DNA of 12,096 bases from positions 1 through 12,096 of the forward strand of contig JBBDMR010000140.1 of the NCBI GenBank assembly GCA_040878225.1, read 5' to 3'. Source of the stretch: MA-ANB-1 sp040878225 (GTDB taxonomy: Bacteria; Actinomycetota; Acidimicrobiia; Spongiisociales; ZC4RG35). A program made the translations under genes and the position numbers. A model generated the notes under the pieces. The model had not been told where the DNA came from. It did no database searches and was given only the letters and a program-made list of their open reading frames with translations. Positions within the stretch are counted from its first letter, which is position 1. Each line of letters opens with the position of its first letter. Of this stretch, positions 1-7,053 are shown piece after piece.

Positions 1-60
1 GCAGTACACACCCGGCATAAAAGCCGGAATGTTGCAACCACCGGTGGAACCCACCAACCT

Positions 61-90
61 TTCCCCCGTTCGGCTTCGCCTCCGGGGGAA
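61..90 (-). terminator. Hairpin downstream of the dsbB-thioredoxin operon
   Basis: Perfect 8-bp inverted repeat (ttcccccg at 61-68, cgggggaa at 83-90) with a 14-nt loop that itself contains a small ggc-ttc-gcc hairpin. It lies 28 nt past the stop codon of the minus-strand thioredoxin-like gene, so it is placed to end that operon. No clear U-tract follows on the minus strand, so intrinsic termination is a guess; it could equally be an mRNA-stabilising hairpin. A second small hairpin (ccggc at 12-16, gccgg at 23-27) lies further downstream. Confidence 0.4.
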
Positions 91-117
91 CAGCCGCAAG
101 CGGAGGGAGAGACGGGT

Positions 118-729
118 TTATCCGGCGGCTTGGGCTTCGGCTACCAGGACGTTCAGTCCGGCGGTGCCGATCTCGCCGGAAACCCGGCGGACCACGTTGT
201 TCTCACCGTCGAGGACCACATAGAACGGGGTTCCGGCCATGCCGTAGGAACCAGCCACAGTTCCAATCTCATCGTCCATGACGACGGGCGGGGTCCAGCC
301 CTCGTCGACCAGCCAATCCTGGGGGGGCCAATTGGGTCGGAGGCGGTCGGTTGCAGTGGCCACCGAGTAGATATCGACATCGTCGGGCAGGTTGCCGGCG
401 TCGAGCCACGACTGGACTACTGGCACTTCGGCCTGGCAGTGAGAGCACCAGTGGGCGAGGAAGAGGACGATCTTCGGACGCCCATCCGCTTCGATCCGCA
501 CCTCGTTTTCCTCCCAGTCGGCGCCAACCGTCTCCGGGGCGGCGAGGCCCACCACCGGGTCGGTGGCGGAAGCGCTGTTGTAGACCGGAAGGGGATCGCC
601 GGTGACTACCGGATCGCCGTACCCGATCGAGGCATCAGCCTCTTCTTCGCCAGCGATTGCAACCGCCAGAAGGACGATTAGCGCGAGCCCTACGACCCCA
701 CCGATGATTCCAAGAAGTTTCTTATTCAC
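118..729 (-). CDS. Membrane-anchored thioredoxin-fold protein (TlpA/DsbA-like)
   Basis: Extracytoplasmic thiol-disulfide oxidoreductase of 203 aa. Residues 1-27 form an uncleaved-looking signal anchor (MNKK then a Gly/Leu/Val/Ile-rich segment). A linker runs to about residue 65, and the thioredoxin fold covers about 66-200. The active site is W94-C-S-H-C98 and the cis-Pro loop is G166-T-P168, both as expected for the fold. His before the second Cys resembles the oxidising DsbA site (CPHC) more than the reducing site of classical thioredoxin (CGPC). With the overlapping DsbB-like gene upstream, the likely role is DsbA-like oxidation of exported proteins, recharged by DsbB. Start is GTG at 729-727, inside the end of the upstream gene (GTGAATAA overlap), implying translational coupling. 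A reducing TlpA/ResA-type role cannot be excluded. The fold assignment is firm; the direction of electron flow is inferred. Confidence 0.9.
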   Translation of the reverse strand: MNKKLLGIIGGVVGLALIVLLAVAIAGEEEADASIGYGDPVVTGDPLPVYNSASATDPVVGLAAPETVGADWEENEVRIEADGRPKIVLFLAHWCSHCQAEVPVVQSWLDAGNLPDDVDIYSVATATDRLRPNWPPQDWLVDEGWTPPVVMDDEIGTVAGSYGMAGTPFYVVLDGENNVVRRVSGEIGTAGLNVLVAEAQAAG

Positions 730-1255
730 GTTCAGTTCTCATGTAGAAGGCAAGCAATACAGAGATGAGGATAAACCCGGACCCGGCCATAAATGGGATC
801 GAGACGAAGCCGAGGACATCGACATACTTAGTTGAGCAGGGATTATTCGGGTCACAGGATCCCCCCTCTAGCGATGGGTTCAGCTGGGTCAAGTAGTGCC
901 AGGCAGAGATGAGAGCACCTCCGAGCGAGAGGGGCAGTGCGTAGTAGCGGACCACCAGCTCCTTGCGCAGCGCGCCGACGAGAAGGATGACCGACAACGG
1001 ATACATCGCGATCCGCTGGTACCAGCACAGCTTGCATGGAACGAAATGAATCAACTCGGAATAGATCAAGGAGCCTCCGGTCGCAACCACTGCTACCAGC
1101 CACGCCAGCCACAGGACAGTGTCTCCGAGCAAGGCGAGGGCAGCGTCTTTGCCTTTGACCAGCCGGTAGACCACGAGCCCGACCGCACCTGCGAGCGAGA
1201 TCAACGCAAGTGTCGCCAGGAACGTGTTGTAGAGATCGACCGATTGTGCGGACAT
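722..1255 (-). CDS. dsbB: Disulfide bond formation protein B (DsbB family)
   Basis: Integral membrane thiol oxidase that passes electrons from a thioredoxin-fold partner to quinone. Numbered from the chosen start (177 aa): hydrophobic helices at about 11-31, 44-66, 81-97, 101-122 and 147-171. The first redox pair is P73-C-K-L-C77 followed by WYQR, the DsbB signature. The second pair is C134 and C140 in the loop before the last helix, close together (CX5C) compared with E. coli DsbB. Classical DsbB has four helices; the first helix here is extra. The frame is open to 1276, but ATG at 1255 has GAGG seven bases upstream and begins just before the first helix, so I prefer it. The stop overlaps the start of the thioredoxin-like gene by 8 nt, forming an operon that supplies the electron donor. 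Many actinobacteria use VKOR instead for this job. Family assignment is strong. Confidence 0.93.
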   Translation of the reverse strand: MSAQSVDLYNTFLATLALISLAGAVGLVVYRLVKGKDAALALLGDTVLWLAWLVAVVATGGSLIYSELIHFVPCKLCWYQRIAMYPLSVILLVGALRKELVVRYYALPLSLGGALISAWHYLTQLNPSLEGGSCDPNNPCSTKYVDVLGFVSIPFMAGSGFILISVLLAFYMRTERE

Positions 1256-1529
1256 TCCTGAACCTCGACAATCCAATAGCGGAAGGCCGACAGCATGTCA
1301 GCCCGTTGCAGTCCCGACAAGATTCGAACCGTCCAGCCGGTTCGGGAGTCCGGCATGATAGATGGCTTCAACACGAAAGCCGAGTCCTGATCGGAGCAGC
1401 TGGACAGTGCCCCATCGCTCCGACGAGATGAAACACCTACGGACGGATGTTGTAGCGATCCGATGGGTGATCGTCCCCACCGGTAGAGTCGGGCCATCAG
1501 AGAGGAAGTCTATTTCTGGAGAGGTCGCA
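1256..1529. other. Divergent intergenic region with hairpin and tRNA-like repeat
   Basis: This 274-bp gap separates the minus-strand dsbB operon from the plus-strand amine oxidase and must hold both promoters, although I see no confident -35/-10 pair. It contains a 7-bp perfect inverted repeat (cgaaccg 1325-1331, cggttcg 1338-1344, 6-nt loop) and the tRNA-3'-like repeat at 1308-1331. The amine oxidase frame is open upstream to 1362, but that stretch (SSWTVPHRSD and similar) has no start with a ribosome site and does not resemble the family N terminus. Confidence 0.5.
1308..1331 (-). repeat. Direct repeat copy 1, tRNA 3'-end-like
   Basis: Same orientation and 22 of 24 identical bases as 12023-12046; the two differences are adjacent (1319-1320). 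On the minus strand it reads as T-loop GGTTCGAATC followed by an acceptor-like CGGGACT and GC. The T stem does not close in this copy, so it is not a working tRNA. A candidate anticodon-like arm lies beyond it (1335-1350) but has an A-A mismatch. It could be an attachment-site remnant, or a partial match driven by the universal T-loop consensus. Confidence 0.45.
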
Positions 1530-3005
1530 ATGGGTGAGCATGACATGCTCCGGCTAGTCAATGAAGGCCTGAGACCTTCTGCCACCAACCTGGCGCGGGT
1601 GGTGGTGGTGGGAGCTGGGATGTCCGGCCTCGTCTCCGCCGACAAACTCGTGGAAGCTGGCCACCAGGTGGAAATCCTCGAAGGGCGGTCCCGGGTGGGG
1701 GGCCGGATCGAAACGCTTCGGGCACCCTTCGCTCCCGATCTGTACGGGGAGGCAGGGGCTATGCGCCTTCCCCGCTCCCACCACCTCACTATGGCCTACG
1801 TGGAGAGGTTCGGTCTGGAGACAATCCCCTTCACCCTCTCGAACCCGTCGTGTTATATCCACATGCACGGCTCCCGGCACCATTCGGCTGAGGTTGAGGC
1901 CAACCAGGAGGTGCTCGGCTTTGAAGGCGCACCCAAGGGTCGCGGCATCCTCGAAATGTGGGAGGCGGAGATAGACCCGTTTCGCCGACGGCTCGCTTCT
2001 CAAGGCGACGAAGCCTGGTCCTCGATCACGACCGAATTCGACAGTTATTCCACCCGGGAGTTCCTCGAGCGCTGCGGCTGGACGGAGGGGGCCATCGAGT
2101 GCTTCGGATTGCTCGGCAATCTCGAGTCCCTCATGAACTCGGCCTTCCTCGAGGTGCTGCGAGAGGAAGTCACCGATAGCTACCGTGACCTGTTGCAGAT
2201 CCGCGGCGGAATGGATCGGCTCCCGGCCGCCTTTCTTCCCCGGCTCGGATCCCACATCCGCTATGGAGCCCGGGTGGTGGCGCTGGAGCAGACCGAGTCA
2301 TCGGTGACCGTCCACTACCGGACCAGGGCAGGACGGTTTGCTGTCAGCGGAGATTTCGTCATCGTCACCGTCCCGTTCCCGGTGCTCCGCCACATCGAGG
2401 TGACGCCTGCTTTCAGCCGTGCCAAGGCGAAGGCGATCCGCCAGCTGACCTACGACGCTTCAGCCAAGATCTTTCTCCAGTTCCGGCGCCGGTTCTGGGA
2501 AGAGGACGAAGGCATCTTTGGCGGCACGACGGTGACCGACATGGCGATTCGCAACGTCTTCTATCCCGAGCACGGGCGGGAGACCGGGCGGGGCGTGGTG
2601 CTGGCAAGTTACACCTGGTCGGAGGATGCACAAAGGTGGGGGTCGCTGGCACCCGAAGACCGGATCGACCAGGCGCTGGAGAATCTGACCGCCATTCACC
2701 CTCAAGCCGCGGTCGAGTTCGAGGTTGGGGTCTCCAAGATGTGGCATGACGACGAATTCGCCGGAGGAGCTTTCGCCCTGTTCGACCCCGGACAGCAGAC
2801 CCTGCTCCACAAGACGATCACCGAACCCGAGGGGCGGATCTACTTTGCCGGGGAGCACACCTCCCTCAGTCATGCCTGGATTCAGGGAGCGATCGAGTCG
2901 GGTTTGCGAGTAGCGGCAGAGGTCCACCAGCGTGCCCTCATCGCCGAATCTGAATCCCGACCTGTTGAAGTTGTGTCTAGCCCTGGTTCAACCGAAGGAC
3001 GCTGA
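1530..3005 (+). CDS. FAD-dependent flavin amine / L-amino-acid oxidase-like protein
   Basis: Predicted cytoplasmic flavoenzyme of 491 aa that oxidises an amine or L-amino acid to the imine, releasing H2O2 and ammonia; the substrate is unknown. An N-terminal Rossmann motif (VVVVGAGMSGL, G28-x-G30-xx-G33) is followed by the acidic ribose-binding E51 and the GGRIET motif at 57-62. A LAAO-type segment GEAGAMRLP at 73-81 follows. A lysine in the SAKIFL segment matches the conserved lysine of the monoamine oxidase group. The C-terminal FAD-binding segment starts at about 435, with FAGEHTS and W-I-Q-G-A-I-E-S-G. No signal peptide is present. ATG at 1530 has GGAGAGG five bases upstream, so I use it instead of the longer frame from 1362. 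The lipoprotein gene starts 28 nt downstream, suggesting co-transcription. Tryptophan 2-monooxygenase and other MAO members are alternatives for substrate class. Confidence 0.88.
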   Translation: MGEHDMLRLVNEGLRPSATNLARVVVVGAGMSGLVSADKLVEAGHQVEILEGRSRVGGRIETLRAPFAPDLYGEAGAMRLPRSHHLTMAYVERFGLETIPFTLSNPSCYIHMHGSRHHSAEVEANQEVLGFEGAPKGRGILEMWEAEIDPFRRRLASQGDEAWSSITTEFDSYSTREFLERCGWTEGAIECFGLLGNLESLMNSAFLEVLREEVTDSYRDLLQIRGGMDRLPAAFLPRLGSHIRYGARVVALEQTESSVTVHYRTRAGRFAVSGDFVIVTVPFPVLRHIEVTPAFSRAKAKAIRQLTYDASAKIFLQFRRRFWEEDEGIFGGTTVTDMAIRNVFYPEHGRETGRGVVLASYTWSEDAQRWGSLAPEDRIDQALENLTAIHPQAAVEFEVGVSKMWHDDEFAGGAFALFDPGQQTLLHKTITEPEGRIYFAGEHTSLSHAWIQGAIESGLRVAAEVHQRALIAESESRPVEVVSSPGSTEGR

Positions 3006-3033
3006 ACTGGGTCCGATCGAGCAAGGACACAAT

Positions 3034-3468
3034 ATGAGGAACATGAAGGCACTGGTTTTATGGGTGACGCTGGTGGTAGTGGGCTGCGGAGGAGGAGGTT
3101 CCAGCTCCATCTTCGAGGTCGAGGTAGGGCACTGTTTCGACGACCCCGCCGATTTGGCGGAGGTCTCTGAAGTCGAGGTGGTCTCCTGTGATGAGCCCCA
3201 CGACAAAGAGGTCTCCGATCTCCCCGCGTATCCGGCGGGACCTGACGATGCCTACCCCGGCGACGCCGTGATCGACGCGTGGGCGTCGGAGGCATGTATC
3301 GGATCATTTGGGGCCTACGTCGGCATCTCATATGAGGAGTCAGTCTTGGTCGTCGGGACTCTCTCCCCCAGGGCTGGAACCTGGGAGGACGGCGATCGTG
3401 AAGTCATCTGCATCCTCTATGAACCGGAGCAGAAGCTGACCGGATCCATGCGTAACAGCGGTCGCTGA
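3034..3468 (+). CDS. Septum-formation-family-like lipoprotein
   Basis: Small exported lipoprotein of 144 aa. Residues 1-17 are a signal peptide (MRNMK, then a Val/Leu core) ending in lipobox V-V-G-C18, then a Gly/Ser linker. The mature domain has four cysteines at C34 (VGHCFDDP), C52 (VSCDEPHD), C88 (EACIGSF) and C126 (REVICILYE). This C-F-D-D ... C-D-x-P-H-D-x-E-V ... C ... G-D-R-E-V-x-C pattern is the one I know from the actinobacterial 'septum formation' domain, whose biochemical role is poorly defined. The cysteines probably form two disulfides, making it a plausible client of the DsbB/thioredoxin pair. ATG at 3034 has AAGGA six bases upstream; the ATG at 3043 is possible. The longer frame from 2932 overlaps the oxidase and lacks a signal. 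No function is claimed beyond the family. Confidence 0.78.
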   Translation: MRNMKALVLWVTLVVVGCGGGGSSSIFEVEVGHCFDDPADLAEVSEVEVVSCDEPHDKEVSDLPAYPAGPDDAYPGDAVIDAWASEACIGSFGAYVGISYEESVLVVGTLSPRAGTWEDGDREVICILYEPEQKLTGSMRNSGR

Positions 3469-3795
3469 CACCCAAACAAATGTGAATAGACATATTCGCC
3501 AAGGGAGCTCATTTCCCGATCACCTCATGGCCGGCGTGTCGGGAAGCTCCCTCCCCTCTGAACCATGCGGTGTGTTTGCGAACTGGTGAGCCATCCAATC
3601 GTCGATCCGGGTACCTGCCCCTCTGCGTGATCCTGGCTTGCTGATTCTCAACCAGGGATGGCCACCCGGACCTCGGGCGACTTCGCATCGCCCACCCACC
3701 CATTCCCGCCTGATAGCCGAACTTATATTTCTCTGCGCCTAGCCGTGATGTGAGAGTGCTCGCGATGGTAGGTTTATTGAACTTGTGAATGAGTT
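3469..3795. other. Intergenic region upstream of the TPR-SARP regulator
   Basis: This 327-bp stretch holds no convincing gene; a 64-codon minus-strand frame has no ribosome site or recognisable sequence. It carries the imperfect hairpin at 3502-3552 near the left gene and TTGTGA-type repeats next to the regulator start. A TATATT at 3724-3729 could be a -10 element, but no matching -35 is seen. Confidence 0.5.
3502..3552 (+). terminator. Long imperfect hairpin after the septum-like lipoprotein gene
   Basis: Arms agggagct (3502-3509) and agctccct (3545-3552) pair over 8 bp. After a 4-nt bulge (3510-3513), tcccga (3514-3519) pairs with tcggga (3539-3544), giving 14 bp and a 19-nt loop. It starts 33 nt after the stop codon, where a terminator is expected. 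There is no T-run after it, so it may act only weakly or in RNA protection. Confidence 0.45.
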
Positions 3796-3800
3796 GTGAG
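3783..3800 (+). promoter_or_regulatory. Candidate 11-bp-spaced direct repeat at the regulator start
   Basis: TTGTGAA at 3783-3789 and TTGTGAG at 3794-3800 are direct repeats with an 11-bp period; a related ATGTGAG lies upstream at 3748-3754. SARP-type regulators are known to bind heptamer direct repeats spaced by about one helical turn, so this could be an autoregulatory operator. The second copy covers the GTG start codon, which argues for caution. Confidence 0.25.
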
Positions 3801-5934
3801 CGGCGCCCGGCTGGAAGACGCCCTGCGAGCGGTGGAGTCGGCCGTTGAAGGCGGCCACTTCGACGAGGCGGTGGCGAAGCTGGCGGCAGCCGCCGAATGG
3901 TTTGTGGAATGGGGTTTCGACATCCCTCTCGACCGCCTCGAGGCCCTGCTTCGCCTGCTCGAGCGCCACGACCCTGATGATCCTTGGGTCCTATACACCC
4001 TAGCCTGGATTTTCTCCACCCAGCGTCGGCACAACCTGGCTCTGGTCAAACTCCACCGGGCCGAACAGCGCTTCTCTGCCCGGCTCCCCGAGGGGTCCAA
4101 CGAAGCCAAACGAGCCAATTTTATTTGCAAGATGGCGGCAGGAGTGACCTACGAGCGGGACGGGCGATATATAGAGGCCCGGGAAGCCTTCGAGCAGGCA
4201 CTGAACGCTGGCGATTTCAGTGCCCGCCACCTCCCACTCAGCGAGGAGGAGGCGCGGTGGGTTCGGTACGACTCCTCAGGGCTTTTGGCTTTCTCGCTTC
4301 ACGCCCTAGCCCTTTACGAAGAGGCGGGACTGACCGCCTCGGCCGCCCGAGCCCACCACAACCTCGGAACCAGGGTGCTCGATCGGGGAGAGCCGCTGCC
4401 AGCCAGACGTTTTTTGGAACGCGCCTATGAGCTGAAGCTGGGCGGAACCAGTCGGGGAGCGCTGGCCAACACCCTCAATAGCCTCGGCCAGGCCGAGCGA
4501 CACCTCGGTCTCTATGAGCGAGCCCGGACCCACATCAACACCGTTATCAAAACCGCAGAAGAGCTCGGCCACGACACCTTGCTTTCCTATAGCCTCAACA
4601 ACCTTGCTGAGGTGGCCAGGGACGAGGGGCGGTTCGAAGAGGCTCATGAGCTCTACCGGCGCTCGATAGGCGTCAAAGAGCGCATGGAGAATATCTTCGG
4701 ACTGGCTCACAGCCTGGCTTCCCAGGCAGACGCCTTCCTCTTTGCCCATGATCCTAAGGAAGCTGAGAAGTTGGCCGAGCAGGCGTTTGCGCTGCGGGTG
4801 CCGAGCCCCGACCCGATCGAGGATGCCCGCCTTGTCTCAAACCTGGCAAGGGCACGGCTGGAACGAGGGGACGACCCGGCGCAGGTCGCTGTCGACCTCG
4901 ATCGGGTCGTGGACGTGCTCGGCTCTCACGATGTCAAGGGGGAGTTAGCCATCGCATACTGGTGGCGGGCGGTTGCTCGAAGTGCGATGGGAGATAGCGC
5001 CAATGCCGGACAGGACTGCCGGCTAGCCCTGGAGTTGGTCGCCGCCTACCGGCTCGAGCACTTGCTCGCCCCACACATCGACCTACGACCCGGTGGGTTG
5101 AGCTTGATTGATTCCGACGACGCCACGGTCCGATTCTTTCGTGACCACGCGCAGAAAGCCGGCGGCCAGGCCGAATCGCCTCCGGTGTCGGCCCGGCTCT
5201 TCGGTGATCTGCAGGTGTCTCTCGCAGGCCGGGAGGTGGAGGTGGAGGCTTGGCGCTCCAAGAAGGCGGTCACGCTTCTGGCCATACTGCTTCATCATCA
5301 TGGTGACCCGATCCACCGGGAACAGGCCATGGAGTGGTTGTGGCCGGCAGCAAACCCAGAACGCAGCGGCAAGAACCTCAACGTTGCCCTCACCGCCCTG
5401 CGGAGGGGTCTCGAGACGGCGCATCCGGCAGGGTCGGCGGTGCTGAAGCGGCATGGCCAGTTCTATCGCATTGATCCCCACTCACTCAGCACCGACGTTC
5501 AGGAATTTGAGCTGCGCCGGACCAAAGCCATCGAAGCGGGGGGCCGAGGTGCCTTCAGAGATGCTCTTACGTTGGGGGGTTCCGCCCTCGCGTTGGCGTC
5601 AGATGAGTATCTGTCCTCCGAGCCTTACGCCGTCTGGGCCGCGAACGAGCGGATTCATCTCGCCGAAACGGTCCTCGATCTTCAGATGCGTGTCGCAGAA
5701 TGGGCATTGGCAGCAGGAGATCCATCCCAGGCCGTATATCACATGAGGCGGGCGGTGGCCACTGACCCTTTGCGGGAGCAAGCCTGGTCCTTCCTCATCC
5801 AAGCCCACCTTCTGCGGGGAGACCGCGGGGCGGCGATGCGGGCATACGAGCAGTGTGTCCGGGTGCTGGAGGAGGATCTGGGAATCGAACCCTCTGCGGA
5901 GCTGGCCGCCCTGGCCACCAAGCTCAGGGGCTAG
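3796..5934 (+). CDS. TPR protein with C-terminal SARP-type DNA-binding and BTAD domains
   Basis: Predicted cytoplasmic transcriptional regulator of 712 aa. Residues 1-460 are almost wholly alpha-helical with tetratricopeptide-like repeats, clearest at about 185-350 (NTLNSLGQAERHLGLYERA, YSLNNLAEVARDEGRFEEA). From about 464 there is an OmpR/SARP winged helix: it opens with ARLFGDLQVSL, contains RSKKAVTLLAILLHHHG and LWPAANP, and ends with LNVALTALRRGLE. A bacterial transcriptional activation domain covers about 568-712 (V-D/T-D-V-x-E-F segment, AVATDPLREQAW, EDLGIEPSAEL at the end). Usual SARPs carry the DNA-binding part at the N terminus; here the order is reversed, like MalT-type regulators but with no ATPase. 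The only start after an in-frame TGA at 3790 is GTG at 3796, with a poor ribosome site. It precedes the envelope genes on the same strand and is the natural candidate to control them; this is inference. Confidence 0.88.
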   Translation: MSGARLEDALRAVESAVEGGHFDEAVAKLAAAAEWFVEWGFDIPLDRLEALLRLLERHDPDDPWVLYTLAWIFSTQRRHNLALVKLHRAEQRFSARLPEGSNEAKRANFICKMAAGVTYERDGRYIEAREAFEQALNAGDFSARHLPLSEEEARWVRYDSSGLLAFSLHALALYEEAGLTASAARAHHNLGTRVLDRGEPLPARRFLERAYELKLGGTSRGALANTLNSLGQAERHLGLYERARTHINTVIKTAEELGHDTLLSYSLNNLAEVARDEGRFEEAHELYRRSIGVKERMENIFGLAHSLASQADAFLFAHDPKEAEKLAEQAFALRVPSPDPIEDARLVSNLARARLERGDDPAQVAVDLDRVVDVLGSHDVKGELAIAYWWRAVARSAMGDSANAGQDCRLALELVAAYRLEHLLAPHIDLRPGGLSLIDSDDATVRFFRDHAQKAGGQAESPPVSARLFGDLQVSLAGREVEVEAWRSKKAVTLLAILLHHHGDPIHREQAMEWLWPAANPERSGKNLNVALTALRRGLETAHPAGSAVLKRHGQFYRIDPHSLSTDVQEFELRRTKAIEAGGRGAFRDALTLGGSALALASDEYLSSEPYAVWAANERIHLAETVLDLQMRVAEWALAAGDPSQAVYHMRRAVATDPLREQAWSFLIQAHLLRGDRGAAMRAYEQCVRVLEEDLGIEPSAELAALATKLRG

Positions 5935-6330
5935 CGATCTGTCGCTGCGAGGCACCTCAACGAACGCATCCCGCTCCGACAGAATCCGTCGAGGATGTCG
6001 GAGCTATGGGCCGCAGGAGCCGAATCCGACGACCCTCCCGCCGCCAGAACGCCGAAACCAGTACCGCCGCGGCCAGCCTGGTCGCGTTGGAGTAGGAGCG
6101 ACGGACCACCACGATGCCCGCCATCAGGTCCCCGAGGCGATCAGGTGCCCCCGCGGTCCGCTGTCTCTCATCAGTGCCTCGCCTCCTGTGCGCTATCTCA
6201 GGGGCTCCACCGTGAAGGGCAAAGTCAGCTGGGTTCCCGTGTCGGCAACCTCGAGGTCACAAGTTTCCGGCACCGGTTCAACTTTCATCGCGGCGGCGTT
6301 CAATCAGAGGCATGCAGGCTCAACGGAGAG
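5935..6330. other. Gap of about 400 bp with a hairpin and possible gene relics
   Basis: No solid gene is visible. The plus-strand frame that starts at 5995 and runs into the next gene has a proline/arginine-rich composition that looks non-coding before 6331. On the minus strand there are two short frames. One is at 6193-6288 (31 codons; its second half reads CDLEVADTGTQLTLPFTVEP). The other is at 5957-6124 (55 codons, one hydrophobic stretch). Neither has a strong ribosome site. The promoter of the downstream gene should also lie here. Confidence 0.4.
5973..6004 (+). terminator. Hairpin downstream of the TPR-SARP gene
   Basis: A perfect 8-bp stem (gctccgac 5973-5980, gtcggagc 5997-6004) encloses a nested 4-bp stem (atcc 5984-5987, ggat 5993-5996). 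It begins 38 nt after the stop codon. There is no T-run, so factor-independent termination is uncertain. Confidence 0.45.
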
Positions 6331-6945
6331 ATGAAGGGCCATGCCATCACTACCAACATGTCGCCTCGGATTGCCGCCCTCGGCCAGGGCCGCCTCGGAT
6401 ACCTGGTCGCGGTGCTGGTTGCGATGACCGGCATCGGAGTGACAGGATTTCTGGTGCTGCCTGCAGTGTTTCAAGCAGGGGAAGGAATGCAGCGAATGGT
6501 GGCGCCCGGCCAGATGGTGGTGCTACTCGACGACCCCGGCGCCTATACCATCTATTACGAGCACCGAGCCGTCCTGGACGGTCGGGTCTTCGAAACTTCC
6601 GGGGCCGACATATCGCCCCTTTCGGTTGCTGTGGAGGACGGCGACACCGGGGAGCCCGTGACCATCACCCCTCCGAGGCTGAACGTGGAGTACGAGCTGG
6701 GGGGATACGCGGGTCGCGCCATCTTTAACTTCACATCTGCGCAGCCGGGCAATTACATCTTGTCCGCCACCTACCCGCTTGGTGTCGATAGCCCCGAGGT
6801 TGTGCTTGCTATCGGTCAGGGTGTCGGCCGGCGCATCGGCACCGGGGTGCTCATCTCCATCGGCCTTCCCTTCGTGGCTATCACACTCGCATCGGCCATC
6901 GCTGTGGTGACCTATCTGAGGCACCGCCGGACGGCGAGTACCTGA
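6331..6945 (+). CDS. Two-TM membrane protein with external beta-rich domain, unknown function
   Basis: I do not recognise a named family. The predicted 204-aa protein has a basic N terminus, a membrane helix at about 23-46, an extracytoplasmic domain of about 120 residues, and a second helix at about 172-196 ending in YLRHRRTAST (cytoplasmic, positive-inside). The external part begins VAPGQMVVLLDDPGAYTIYYEH, split by mostly beta-type residues, and later has an AIFNFTSAQPGNYILSATY stretch, a pattern seen in immunoglobulin-like beta sandwiches. ATG at 6331 is chosen because it precedes the first helix. The GGAG at 6325-6328 is only two bases away, so ATG at 6358 remains possible. The gene lies between the regulator and the PrsW-like gene, 108 nt from the latter, so it may belong to the same envelope cassette. 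Confidence 0.7.
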   Translation: MKGHAITTNMSPRIAALGQGRLGYLVAVLVAMTGIGVTGFLVLPAVFQAGEGMQRMVAPGQMVVLLDDPGAYTIYYEHRAVLDGRVFETSGADISPLSVAVEDGDTGEPVTITPPRLNVEYELGGYAGRAIFNFTSAQPGNYILSATYPLGVDSPEVVLAIGQGVGRRIGTGVLISIGLPFVAITLASAIAVVTYLRHRRTAST

Positions 6946-7053
6946 TGAGCCATCCACATTTCAATCGGTGTCGCGCTCCCGTTCAACTCACCAGTGGTGC
7001 GATGGCACGGATGCAAGGCACGCCTTGAAACCGAGAAGGGCGAGGGAGGGAGA

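Noticed and set aside
130..681. 183-codon plus-strand frame opposite the thioredoxin-like gene
   Set aside because: Antisense shadow; the minus strand has the signal anchor, WCSHC and cis-Pro features of a real protein.
1362..1529. Extended N terminus of the amine oxidase frame
   Set aside because: No ribosome site, non-protein-like composition, and the family N terminus begins shortly before the GxGxxG motif served by ATG 1530.
1554..2255. 233-codon minus-strand frame opposite the amine oxidase
   Set aside because: It lies entirely over the FAD-binding oxidase coding sequence and shows no recognisable motifs.
5880..5899. A GGGAATCGAACCC T-arm-like string
   Set aside because: It lies inside the regulator and encodes the normal BTAD ending LGIEPSAEL; no anticodon arm is near.
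6945..7028. 27-codon plus-strand frame starting at the stop of the two-TM gene (TGATG)
   Set aside because: Coupled position but low-complexity, non-conserved-looking sequence and no continuation; probably leader of the PrsW-like gene.
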